Assembly: GCA_048013815.1 (NCBI GenBank)
Contig: CM106586.1
Location: 23,932,001-23,996,000 of the forward strand
Direction: 5' to 3'
DNA: 64,000 bases
Origin: Setoptus koraiensis
Taxonomy: Eukaryota > Arthropoda
Shown here: positions 1 to 8,901 of the stretch, one piece after another
Layout of the letters: each line of letters opens with the position of its first letter
Position numbering within the stretch: position 1 is the first letter of the stretch
Notes under the pieces: model-generated
Database searches by the model: none
What the model saw: only the letters and a program-made list of their open reading frames with translations
Told to the model about the DNA's origin: nothing
Made by a program: the position numbers and the translations under genes

Positions 1-33
1 CGATTGTAACTCGAAATACATTCTAGCAAAACA

Positions 34-1467
34 ATGACGAAGGATAGACTAGCCGCCCTCAAGGCTGTAAGTATACTAGAAAAGTTTCAAGCGATCGCAC
101 GACAGTGCTATAGCGACTAAGATGCTCCAAATATCTGATTAATATTTCCAATCTGTTTTCTAACCATCCAAACTATTTTTTCTCTCGTAAACTTTTTTGC
201 TTAGGCCCAGCCTGAGGACGATGATGTAGTCATAGGTATGGACGAGAGAAGGAGTTATATGGAAGATTTTTTCAAAGAAGTCGAGGATATACGTGAGAAC
301 ATATCACGGATGCAAGAAAATGTTGAAGAAGTTAAGAAGACGCACTCCGCCATTTTATCTGCGCCTCAAACTGACGAAAAAGTTAAACAGCATCTAGAAG
401 ATATGATGGCCGATATTAAGAAAAGTGCTAATCGAGTTAGAGCCAAACTAAAACGTGAGTTTTCAATCACTATAGTACACTATAATTAGTTACATTACAA
501 TGAATAACATTGAGTTGACATATCGAATATTTGATCTACAATCTTTCAACCATCATCAATTAAATCTGAATAGAAATGGAACAAGGAATAGAACAACTCG
601 AGCAAACAAATATGATGAGTGCAGAATTTCGAATAAGAAAGACCCAACATTCGATGTTGAGTCAAAAATTTGTTGAAGTTATGACAGACTATAATAAAAC
701 CCAAACAGATTACCGTGAACGATGTAAAGCTAGAATTCAACGCCAACTAGAGATAACTGGTAGATCTACAACGACCGAGGAAGTAGAGGAAATGTTAGAA
801 AGTGGCAATCCTGCCATATTCACTCAAGGTGTAAGTATCTGAACCAGAACACTGAATAACACTTTATGACTTACTTTTCACTCTTCTAACTGATACTAAT
901 GAATGTTTACATTTGATGGCCCATCCTTAGATCATGACTGACACGCAACAAGCAAAACAAACACTAGCAGATATAGAAGCCAGGCATGCAGATATAATCA
1001 AATTAGAAAATAGTATCAGAGAACTACACGATATGTTTATGGACATGGCTATGCTTGTTGAAAGTCAGGTAAGAACTTCTCCTATAACCTAGTAGACATG
1101 TAATCATTGAAAACATTTTCTAACTTTCTATCCGCCATAATGATCTATATAGGGTGAAATGATTGACAGGATTGAATTCCATGTTTCTGGAGCCCTTGAA
1201 TACGTTGAAGAAGCTGTTAAAGATACAAAGAAGGCTATGGAATATCAAAGGAAAGCGAGAAGGGTAAGTTGGTTTCAGATTTATTTTCAATGTGATGAGT
1301 CGCAGTTTGAACTACTTTTTGATGATCGAAATCAACTAATCACTTAATTCAACCTTATTTCTCCCTAAACATCGATACCATAGAAACAAATATGTATATT
1401 TGTATGTATTCTGATAGTTTTAGCTATGTTTTTGTCAATTGGTTCAGCTTTAATTCCAGGATTATAA
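34..1467 (+). CDS. Syx1A: Syntaxin-1A (t-SNARE), complete, six exons
   Basis: Exons by GT-AG junctions and reading frame: 34-66, 205-454, 574-830, 931-1068, 1153-1263, 1384-1467, giving 290 aa (human syntaxin-1A has 288). It is the plasma-membrane Q-SNARE that pairs with SNAP-25 and synaptobrevin in neurotransmitter release. Seen: N-terminus [11 protein letters not shown]; Habc region with HSAILSAP; the family signatures [18 protein letters not shown] and [16 protein letters not shown] helix with [18 protein letters not shown]; zero-layer Gln at residue 226 (LVESQ, last codon of exon 4). Exon 6 encodes a hydrophobic C-terminal anchor starting [16 protein letters not shown] and ending at TAA 1465-1467. 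This last exon is short (27 codons) and is placed by the acceptor at 1381-1383 plus its membrane-anchor composition. AATAAA lies at 1532-1537. The ATG at 34 is the conserved syntaxin start. Confidence 0.96.
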
Positions 1468-2772
1468 TTTTAATAAATTTTAAGGATTTTAATTTTAGCT
1501 AAAACCACATCGCCTGAAGGTTTTATAGAAAAATAAAGCTTAATCAATTAGTGTGAGATACCTCGACTAGTTGTCCCATCATTTCGAACATAATCCTCAC
1601 TTGAGAAACCCACAGAAAGAAGTTTGATGCTACATTTCGAATGCATTCATAGGGCTGAGTAAATTCAGCACATGAAGAAAACGCATCAATAATTCCACAT
1701 CCTTGTTGTGGGTGAATTTAGTCCCGCAGCTTAATTCTGGGTGGTCTATTTTCTCAAATATTAATTTCCGAAAGTTGCTACGATATATTGACATCTGTCG
1801 TTTCTCAGTTCCTATAACTATTATTATTATAACTAATAGATTAATCTGGAACACAACATTAGTGTTCACTGTCAGTGAGGTAAGAAAAATAAAACCAGGA
1901 TAGACGTAATCTCGTCGGCTCAAATTATGGAAAAATTGAGTGCTATGGGAGAGACTTGTTTCGCTTTTGCAAGAACCTTGAATGATGGCTGCTTGAACCT
2001 GACGCAAGAGATTCTGAAACAAAACATAAATTTAGTTCCGTTGAATGAAGCAAGGCTTCCTATCAACAACAGAACGCTAGCATGCATGTAGCCTCTAATT
2101 CGAAATTACAGAAGTTGTATAGACAACTCGATCTTACATCTTTAGAGTAATTGAGTCTGACGAGACTGCTCGCCATTCAGAATTACAGCATATAAACAAC
2201 AAGTAACCAAACGAGTAACCAAATATTATTCAGTCAAATCCATTTTGTCAGACTATTCCACTGAATGTCAATCGACGCAGTCCCTGAGAGTAGAAAGAGA
2301 AGAAAAACTAAAGAATAAAAGAATACGATCTGGAAACGTTTCGAGATCCGGCCTACCTTCGACAAGGGAACAACTTAAATTATTATACCAATCGGTCTGA
2401 GTGTATATCTCTGCACAAAGAATGTGTGTTCGTGCATCGATAAATAGTTGAACTAGTGCACTCTAACAAGATTTGATTCCGAGTGATTAGTATCAATCTC
2501 ATTTCATTCCTGGCGGAAAAGTTCGTTCGAAATTTTATAATATAGAAGAGAACCGTTGTTGGGGGCATTTTCCGCATAACTTCCCTACTCCTGTCAGTGT
2601 ATTATCTTGGTATTGATTGGGACGCTCGAATTGGAGAATTTTCATTATCCATTCAATCAATTGTTTGAGTAGTAATAAGACACACGCAATGCAGTAACAG
2701 ACTGCACTTGTCCGATTTGCATTCACTTTAATTACATGATACCGATTCAACTACAAGTCGTGGGTTGTGTCA
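1468..2772. other. Convergent intergenic region
   Basis: About 1.3 kb between the 3' ends of syntaxin (+) and the serine protease (-). It contains the syntaxin poly(A) signal (1532-1537). A possible ATTAAA signal for the protease lies on the minus strand at 2727-2732. Short open frames here (for example 1630-2022 on -) match no family I know. No tRNA, repeat or other gene is visible. Confidence 0.6.
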
Positions 2773-4182
2773 TTATGAGATTAAAATGTTAGATTGAATC
2801 CAATCAATATAACTCGAAACTTTGGTATACACTCCAGGTGCCAAAGGTTGGCCGCAACCGTATCCGAATGAGACAATTCCCACTAATTGATATCTGTTAT
2901 CCATTATTCTAACCAAAGGACCCCCTGAGTCGCCTTGACAAGAGTCTTTTCCACCGGATACAAAACCAGCACATATTTGGTCGCCTATCACTCGAGAGCC
3001 ATATGTTTCCTTGCATCTTGATAAACTAACAACGGGAACTTGAACGTATCGTAGAACATTAGACAATGATCCTGAATTCTCTCTCGTCACACCCCAACCG
3101 CTAACAATGACTGGCTCGCCTTCCCTATACACTTGGTTTTTAACTGGCAGGCACGGCCTATTGACTGATCCATATCCGTCGCTAGTAAATTTATACTGGA
3201 TGACATCTTTTGTTCTGAGTATTGCAATATCGTGATCATTTGCATAGAAATTGCATGCATCGTATTTCTCATGAGGTATAATCTTCTCTATATCAACTTT
3301 AACTTCTCCATCTTCAAAGCGTATTGAATGATCGCCAATTGTTGCATGGATTCCATCTGTCTCTATGACGGCGGTAGTCAACTGACGACTATTACAAGCA
3401 GTCGTACAATGAGCTGCAGTAAGTATATGCCTCTCGTCCAAAACAACACCTCCACAAACTCCAGAGCCTCTTTTTGACATGATATTTAGTCTGACCTGGT
3501 AAGGGAATTCTCCTGGATCGGATTTACTTCCACCAACTATTCTAGTTTGAACCAATCTATCGCTACTATTTCCCTTCTTGTTAGCCTCACCACAGAAGAT
3601 ATCTGAACCTTGGCGTATGATCTTCGATGCAACTGGTGGCAGAGGATCCAGAATTGGCTTCATAGTTGTGACGATAATCGTTTCATTGTTGCTGCTATCT
3701 TGACTTGTTGTTGGAGTTGATGATATTGGCTCTTGGGTTGTTGAGACGGTAGAATTTAATTGGTTAGATACCTCCTGGTCGGTCACATTACTGCTTATTG
3801 GTTGATCTATTGCACCGATATCAATTTCGGGGTGTTTAGTGCTACTTGTTGCACTAGTAGCTTGATTGCCGATTATAAAATCTTGAGATTGTTTATTTTT
3901 TTGTGGAACAAGCAACGGTTGTTCCGTCGGGTCAAAATAAACACCGAACAAACGACTCTCGGGTACAATATCGACATTCTTGAAACTAGCAGGTAGATTT
4001 GTTGTTTTTATTGGTATCATCAACAAAGGTTCATCATCTTGAACCTTGATCAGTGAACTTATCTTGAGCCGAGTATTACTGGCGAATGAGGTTTGCGGAT
4101 ATTGGTGTTGCTGTTGATGAGATAAACCAACAGCAGAAAAGATTAGCAACGCTAAGAAGATGTGAAGAATTAGTGACATCAT
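2773..4182 (-). CDS. Secreted trypsin-like serine protease, zymogen with long Ser/Thr-rich pro-region
   Basis: A single-exon gene of 469 aa. Residues 1-21 form a signal peptide (hydrophobic LILHIFLALLIFSAVGL). Residues about 22-213 are a low-complexity Ser/Thr/Asn-rich pro-region with NxT/S sites and no clip-domain cysteine pattern. Activation cleavage would be R214-I215 (RIVGG). The chymotrypsin-fold domain has the full triad: H258 (LTAAHC), D318 (DHDIAIL) and S419 (GDSGGP). D413, six residues before the active Ser, predicts cleavage after Arg/Lys. Cys197 in the pro-region is placed to disulphide-bond Cys344 (RPCLPV), which would tether the pro-region after activation, as in many arthropod and coagulation-type proteases. 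The ATG at 4180-4182 directly precedes the signal peptide. The substrate is unknown; an immune or developmental cascade role is inference from the family. Confidence 0.93.
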   Translation of the reverse strand: MMSLILHIFLALLIFSAVGLSHQQQHQYPQTSFASNTRLKISSLIKVQDDEPLLMIPIKTTNLPASFKNVDIVPESRLFGVYFDPTEQPLLVPQKNKQSQDFIIGNQATSATSSTKHPEIDIGAIDQPISSNVTDQEVSNQLNSTVSTTQEPISSTPTTSQDSSNNETIIVTTMKPILDPLPPVASKIIRQGSDIFCGEANKKGNSSDRLVQTRIVGGSKSDPGEFPYQVRLNIMSKRGSGVCGGVVLDERHILTAAHCTTACNSRQLTTAVIETDGIHATIGDHSIRFEDGEVKVDIEKIIPHEKYDACNFYANDHDIAILRTKDVIQYKFTSDGYGSVNRPCLPVKNQVYREGEPVIVSGWGVTRENSGSLSNVLRYVQVPVVSLSRCKETYGSRVIGDQICAGFVSGGKDSCQGDSGGPLVRIMDNRYQLVGIVSFGYGCGQPLAPGVYTKVSSYIDWIQSNILIS

Positions 4183-4835
4183 AATTTGTTATTTTGTTGT
4201 TTATTCTAACTTTTGAGAATATCTGAATTTGTATTCAAGTAATTTTTTACAGTTCTTATTATATAATACAGTTTGTAACCATTTGAAGGATCGAACGATT
4301 CTTTCTCCACCTGTCCAATCTTTTTCTAATCGTGTGTAGATTGATTCCTATGGACTCTATATATAGTTACTATGGTTCTAACTTATCGTTAATCAAGATG
4401 GTCACAGGCTAGCCAGTGTCTGTGTCTGGGCGAGTTTGGTCACTTTCACACGTTGCATGATATTTCATTTCAAGTTCAAGGTTCATGGTTAACCACGACT
4501 TGAGTTGACTGTATGATCGCCAGAGCAACATTCAACTGAGAACGTCAGCTTTTCGAAAGTCAAAATCAAGTTTTTATCTTTCTCTTATCGATGTCTATAT
4601 TCCTAGAGATCTTGTTTTGGACTATTACTGCACAGTCATGGATTAGACTTCAGTTCAAGTTCAATTCAAGTATATCTACTCCAAAGTCAAGATATACCTG
4701 TTGTGAGCTTGATTGCACAGAGAGAATCCTGATATTGATCAAGTTGAGTTGGTTAGTTATAAAATACTATAAGTGAAACAACAATCAATAAAACATGACG
4801 ATAATAACAGATGACCAAGGGTCGACATTTTAGAA
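4183..4835. other. Intergenic: protease 5' flank and ThrRS 3' flank
   Basis: This 653 bp contains the upstream region of the minus-strand protease (high-coordinate side of 4182) and the downstream region of the minus-strand ThrRS gene. It is AT-rich. No gene, RNA or clear repeat is visible. Confidence 0.5.
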
Positions 4836-6230
4836 TCAGTCATTTAACTTTTTCAACTCATGCACCATCAGTTCATCGGAGGTTCGTTCATTCTTGAAAT
4901 TTGTCAACATTCTAATCACTCTTTCAAGAGGAATCTCTTTATAAACCTCGTTAGTCATAATGGTCCTCAGAGTAACACTGTTATTTGTCCTCTCTCTCTG
5001 TCCGACAACTAACAAGAATTTATAATGGTTCTCCCAAGCCATCTTAACTTTTTTGTTTAACGTCTGGCCTGAATCAGATTCAAGGACTACCTCAAGATCT
5101 GCTTCGTTCAATTTATCTCTGACTGATTCCGCATAATCATAGAAAGTTTCTGACACACAAACAATTCTTATTTGTCGTGGAGATAGCCAAAACGGTAGAT
5201 TCCCTTTGAAATTTTCCAAAATTATAGCCATGAACCTTTCAACAGATCCAAAAATGGCACGATGTATCATGATAGGTCTCCTCTTGGAGCCATCTGGGCC
5301 ATTGTAGGTCAAATCGAATTGGATTGGTAATTGAAAATCCAATTGTATAGTAGCACATTGGTGAGGCTTGAGAAGCGAATCTGTCAAAGTTACATCAATC
5401 TTTGGTCCGTAGAATGCACCATCGCCCTCTTTTGATTTCCATCCATAGCCTGAATCATCAAGAGCTTGACGTAGCGCTGACTCGGCTTCATTCCATAACG
5501 ACAGTTCTCCCATATAAGATTCAGGCCTGGTTGAAAGACTAAATTCACATTCGAATGCAAACTGGTTGTAGACGAACTTGATAAAATCTATCGTTTTAGC
5601 TATCTCTGACCTTATTTGATCTTCCGTACAGAAGATGTGAGCATCATCTTGTTGGAATCTTCTGACTCTGAATAGACCAGTTAAATTACCGGAGGCCTCG
5701 TTTCTGTGTAGGGTACCGAAATCCGCGTATCTCAAAGGCAGATCGCGCCAAGATACATTTGAATTTTTAAATATCAAACAATGACCTGGACAATTCATGG
5801 GCTTCAGAGATAGATCTTCTTTTCCTTCCAGATGAAACATGTCATCTGCAAAATGATCCCAATGGCCAGATGTTTCCCATAACATACGGTTAAATATATT
5901 GGGTGATTTGACTATTTTTATGCCTCTTTTTCTATATTCTTTTCGTAGAAAATCTATCAAGCTATTGTAAATGTATGCACCGTCTGGTTTAAAGAAACAA
6001 GAGCCAGGACTTAGCTCGTGGAAGAAAAATAAGTTTTGGTCTCTTCCAATCTTCCTATGGTCATGATGGTTAGCCTCTGATTCGGGATTTGGCGTTGTTA
6101 CTTCAGATACTGGTGGTGTTGAATTTGCCACACACATGTTTCTTTTAAACCTCGATTGATCGACCCATCTACTCAATACAAGCTGCCTTAAAGGGCTGAC
6201 AAAATAAATGTAGTTTTTCCTGGAAATCAT
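4836..6230 (-). CDS. TARS2: Mitochondrial threonyl-tRNA synthetase, short form without TGS/editing domains
   Basis: Reads 464 aa from the ATG at 6228-6230. It charges tRNA-Thr with threonine. The N-terminus MISRKNYIYFVSPLRQLVLS is Arg-rich, hydroxylated and lacks acidic residues, as expected for a mitochondrial presequence. The class II core starts at FFFHELSPGSCFF (68-80). Zinc/threonine ligands are all present: C147 (MNCPGH), H198 (DDAHIF) and H323 (MIHRAIFGSVERF). Motif 2 is FGTLHRNEAS...RFQQDD. The anticodon-binding domain starts at WLSPRQIRIV (about 348). Human TARS2 is about 718 aa; here the TGS and N2 editing domains are absent, as in yeast Mst1. An in-frame TTG at 6242 is just upstream, but ATG 6230 fits the presequence. 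The 5' neighbour is a 67-codon ORF that stops 9 bases before this ATG. Confidence 0.93.
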   Translation of the reverse strand: MISRKNYIYFVSPLRQLVLSRWVDQSRFKRNMCVANSTPPVSEVTTPNPESEANHHDHRKIGRDQNLFFFHELSPGSCFFKPDGAYIYNSLIDFLRKEYRKRGIKIVKSPNIFNRMLWETSGHWDHFADDMFHLEGKEDLSLKPMNCPGHCLIFKNSNVSWRDLPLRYADFGTLHRNEASGNLTGLFRVRRFQQDDAHIFCTEDQIRSEIAKTIDFIKFVYNQFAFECEFSLSTRPESYMGELSLWNEAESALRQALDDSGYGWKSKEGDGAFYGPKIDVTLTDSLLKPHQCATIQLDFQLPIQFDLTYNGPDGSKRRPIMIHRAIFGSVERFMAIILENFKGNLPFWLSPRQIRIVCVSETFYDYAESVRDKLNEADLEVVLESDSGQTLNKKVKMAWENHYKFLLVVGQRERTNNSVTLRTIMTNEVYKEIPLERVIRMLTNFKNERTSDELMVHELKKLND

Positions 6231-6238
6231 ACTGTCCT

Positions 6239-6442
6239 TCAATGTTGTACTCGACTAATGATTTTATCACCCAACGGTCCGATTCCTAATCGTTTCGCAA
6301 GTTTTCTTGCATGCTTCATGAGTGTCACGTGTCTCACATATAAACATTTCAAAGCACCCCCTAGTGGCCGATCAGATGCTTCACATGTTACTAGCGTGAT
6401 ATTTCTTCCGCACCGGTAAATATCAGTGTTCTCTAAGGCCAT
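6239..6442 (-). CDS. Hypothetical 67-aa ORF / possible upstream ORF of ThrRS
   Basis: ATG at 6440-6442, stop ending at 6239, so it terminates 9 nt before the ThrRS start codon on the same strand. The product is basic (His/Arg/Lys-rich second half, LMKHARKLAKRLGIG) with four cysteines. I do not recognise a family. It could be a regulatory upstream ORF, a small mitochondrial-type protein on a bicistronic message, or chance. A spliced in-frame link to ThrRS is also possible, but I see no convincing donor/acceptor pair. Confidence 0.25.
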   Translation of the reverse strand: MALENTDIYRCGRNITLVTCEASDRPLGGALKCLYVRHVTLMKHARKLAKRLGIGPLGDKIISRVQH

Positions 6443-6861
6443 ATTATTTCAGCCACAACTACTCAATTAAGAGAAATGGATAATTTCAAAAGCATCAAAT
6501 AACTCAATCCACATCCTTACGAATTACCTGGAAATTTGAAGGATCCGTGATCTTATCAGAAGATCTCCACAAGAGGATACCTACGGGCAGATGCCAGTGT
6601 CTCTTTTGTTGAGTTTTATTAGTGTATTTGTGTCTGACTACATATTCGAGTTCATAGATTTATTAATGCAATTCATTTGCCACGAATCCATATCGGCTCT
6701 ATCAGCTTTTCTATTCAAGAATACACGGTCGAATCATACATCCTCACAATAGGTCTAGTCACAGACAAACGTCCACTGAATTCAAATATACCGTCAGATA
6801 CTCCTTCACTCCAGACTATTTATATTACTATATACAGCCCAAATATTATACAAGTACGAAA
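6443..6861. promoter_or_regulatory. Divergent promoter region between ThrRS and PUS10-IGBP1
   Basis: These 419 bp separate two divergently transcribed genes and must hold both promoters. The frame of the fusion gene stays open upstream of its ATG back to a TAA near 6664-6666, so a non-ATG or spliced start further upstream cannot be excluded. No TATA box can be assigned with confidence. Confidence 0.45.
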
Positions 6862-8769
6862 ATGTCTTCAAATGAACCAGTCAATGTATACATCGCAGGT
6901 CGTTACAATAAATATTTAAGGGATCTCAGTCAGTCGCCTTGGATTGATAAAGAGGATGTACGAGTTAAAAATTCAATACAAGAAATCATAGAGGAAGGAA
7001 TATTCAAATTTATTCCTTGTGAAAAAGCCATATTCTCCAGCTCTGGTAGAGAGGATGTAGATGTAAGAATGCTTGGCAATGGTAGGCCGTTCGTATTTAA
7101 GTTAGTGAACCCAGATTCTAACATAACTATTGATCAGAACTGTTTGAATGAGATTGAATCTTATGTGAACACTAAATTTTTCGACAAAGTTAAGATAAGA
7201 TTTCTACAGTTAGTCAGCAAAGATACTGTGAACAAGAATATCAAGGATGGAGAGGAAAGTAAATCCAAAAAGTATCGTGCTCTATGTTGTTGCAGTAGAA
7301 GAATAACAGAAGCAGATATCGACCGTATATCAAGTATAAAGAATTTAGAAATCCACCAGAAAACTCCTGTTAGAGTTCTGCACAGGAGGACATTGGCTAC
7401 GAGAAAAAGAACCATTTTTAGCTTGAGTATTGGGATGCCTTTGCCTGGTGAATTCACGGAGTTGAAACCTCATTATCAAGATAAGACCTTCGCCCTGACA
7501 CTCGAGACTGAAGCTGGTACATATATAAAAGAATTTGTCCATGGGGATTTCGGTAGGACCCAGCCAAATTTATCTAGCTTACTTGGAGATTGTGAAGCAG
7601 ATCTGATGGAGTTGGACGTTTCGGAAATTTACATGGACTGGCCTTGTGATCCAAAAATGATTGCACAGACCGCTGGGCCTATGGATTTGGCAAATATCTC
7701 GAATAACATGGATTTGGCAAATATCTCGAATAACATGGATTTTACGCTACCAGAACTTTATGAACAAGCTGAGAGATGCCTTCTCAAAGCTGAATGTAAG
7801 CTAGCATCCGAGAGGCAGGATCTTCTTCAGACTGCAAGACACCTCCTAGAACGAGCAAATAAATTCGTTAGCAGCCTAGATTTATTTAGTAATAACGAGA
7901 CAATCGATGAAGTGGCAACCAATAATATTCGATATCTTCTCGTACCAGCTCTATTGTCAAATGTTTACATGAGGTTTGATCTTGGCCAGATGCAAACGTC
8001 TATGAGATTAGAAGTATTCTCAAAAGCTAAAGCCTACGCGGAAGATTTCCTGGAGAAAATCAAGCACTATGGTTTGGCAGATTTGAGAGTCGATCAAGCG
8101 CTTGACGAAGGTGTCAGAGAGGGATCTATAAATAATTTGTCCCAACTGGATATGATCGCGCAGATGGCGCAATCTAGGAAAGACAAGATTGACCAATATA
8201 ATACTGAGAAGGAACTAGAGCAAATGTTAGAACAAACAAAAGCTAGAATCGATTCCTCTAATGGTCAAATAGATGAAGAGGTTGTCAGAATCTACTATTT
8301 GAATCTTGTCAAAAAATGGACACATGAGACAGTTCGAGAATATAAGACCATTAAATCCGCCTTAAGACTTGAAGAGGGAATGAAGGATCATCCAAGTAGT
8401 GAGAGAACTAATAATAAGACAGCTCAGAATACGAGAAACACATTCACTTTGGTCAAATCAGATCTGCAAAAGCAAGTTTTTGGATTGGGGTACCCTAGCC
8501 ACCCCACTGTGACTGTAGATCAGTTCATCACCAAAAAAATCAATGATGGGGATTTGGCTTTCACCGCACAGAAAGATGTGTACTCAAATAGCTTACAGAG
8601 GTGGGCAGAGAATCCAGATCTTTTGAGGAATCAAGAGGAAGCTGAGCAAGAAGACAAAGAACGTGCTGAGGAAAACGAAGACGCCGCAGCAATTGCGAAA
8701 GCTCGACGTTGGGATGAATTCAAAGACGCCAACCCTAGAGGATCAGGAAACAGAAAAAATATGGGCTAA
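6862..8769 (+). CDS. PUS10 catalytic domain fused in frame to IGBP1/TAP42 (alpha4)
   Basis: One uninterrupted 635-aa ORF. Residues about 9-265 match the catalytic half of tRNA pseudouridine synthase PUS10: IAGRYNKY (11-18), GREDVDVRMLGNGRPF (62-77, predicted catalytic Asp65), QKTPVRVLHRR (166-176), GTYIKEFVHGDFGRT (219-233). Residues about 294-635 match IGBP1/TAP42, the chaperone-like regulator of PP2A-family phosphatases: LPELYEQAE (296-304), helical repeat region to about 505, VFGLGYPSHPTVTVDQF (539-555), acidic tail, and KARRWDEFKDANPRGSGNRK. The N-terminal accessory (THUMP-like) half of PUS10 (about 290 aa in human) is missing. A 9-residue tandem duplication sits in the linker. The same junction is present in the fragment at 24319-25206. 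ATG chosen as the first in frame. A poly(A) signal is at 8789-8794. Whether the product is one protein or processed is unknown. Confidence 0.88.
   Translation: MSSNEPVNVYIAGRYNKYLRDLSQSPWIDKEDVRVKNSIQEIIEEGIFKFIPCEKAIFSSSGREDVDVRMLGNGRPFVFKLVNPDSNITIDQNCLNEIESYVNTKFFDKVKIRFLQLVSKDTVNKNIKDGEESKSKKYRALCCCSRRITEADIDRISSIKNLEIHQKTPVRVLHRRTLATRKRTIFSLSIGMPLPGEFTELKPHYQDKTFALTLETEAGTYIKEFVHGDFGRTQPNLSSLLGDCEADLMELDVSEIYMDWPCDPKMIAQTAGPMDLANISNNMDLANISNNMDFTLPELYEQAERCLLKAECKLASERQDLLQTARHLLERANKFVSSLDLFSNNETIDEVATNNIRYLLVPALLSNVYMRFDLGQMQTSMRLEVFSKAKAYAEDFLEKIKHYGLADLRVDQALDEGVREGSINNLSQLDMIAQMAQSRKDKIDQYNTEKELEQMLEQTKARIDSSNGQIDEEVVRIYYLNLVKKWTHETVREYKTIKSALRLEEGMKDHPSSERTNNKTAQNTRNTFTLVKSDLQKQVFGLGYPSHPTVTVDQFITKKINDGDLAFTAQKDVYSNSLQRWAENPDLLRNQEEAEQEDKERAEENEDAAAIAKARRWDEFKDANPRGSGNRKNMG
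7681..7734 (+). repeat. 27-bp in-frame tandem duplication in the fusion linker
   Basis: Two perfect copies (7681-7707 and 7708-7734) encode the nonapeptide MDLANISNN twice, between the PUS10 and IGBP1 parts. The second copy of this region (near 24963-24990, minus strand) has only one unit, so the duplication is polymorphic or recent. Confidence 0.95.
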
Positions 8770-8901
8770 ACAACTAGTGCCAGTCATTAATAAATAATGA
8801 TTTAAAAGATCTTTGCAATGCTTGCAATTTTTTCAAATAGGAAGTGAATCATGCTACATTTCATTCATTTATTTATCGCTTTCTGACAACATTGAGATTG
8901 G

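Noticed and set aside
1630-2022. 130-codon ORF on the minus strand after syntaxin
   Set aside because: No recognisable domain, no splice context, and atypical composition; probably chance.
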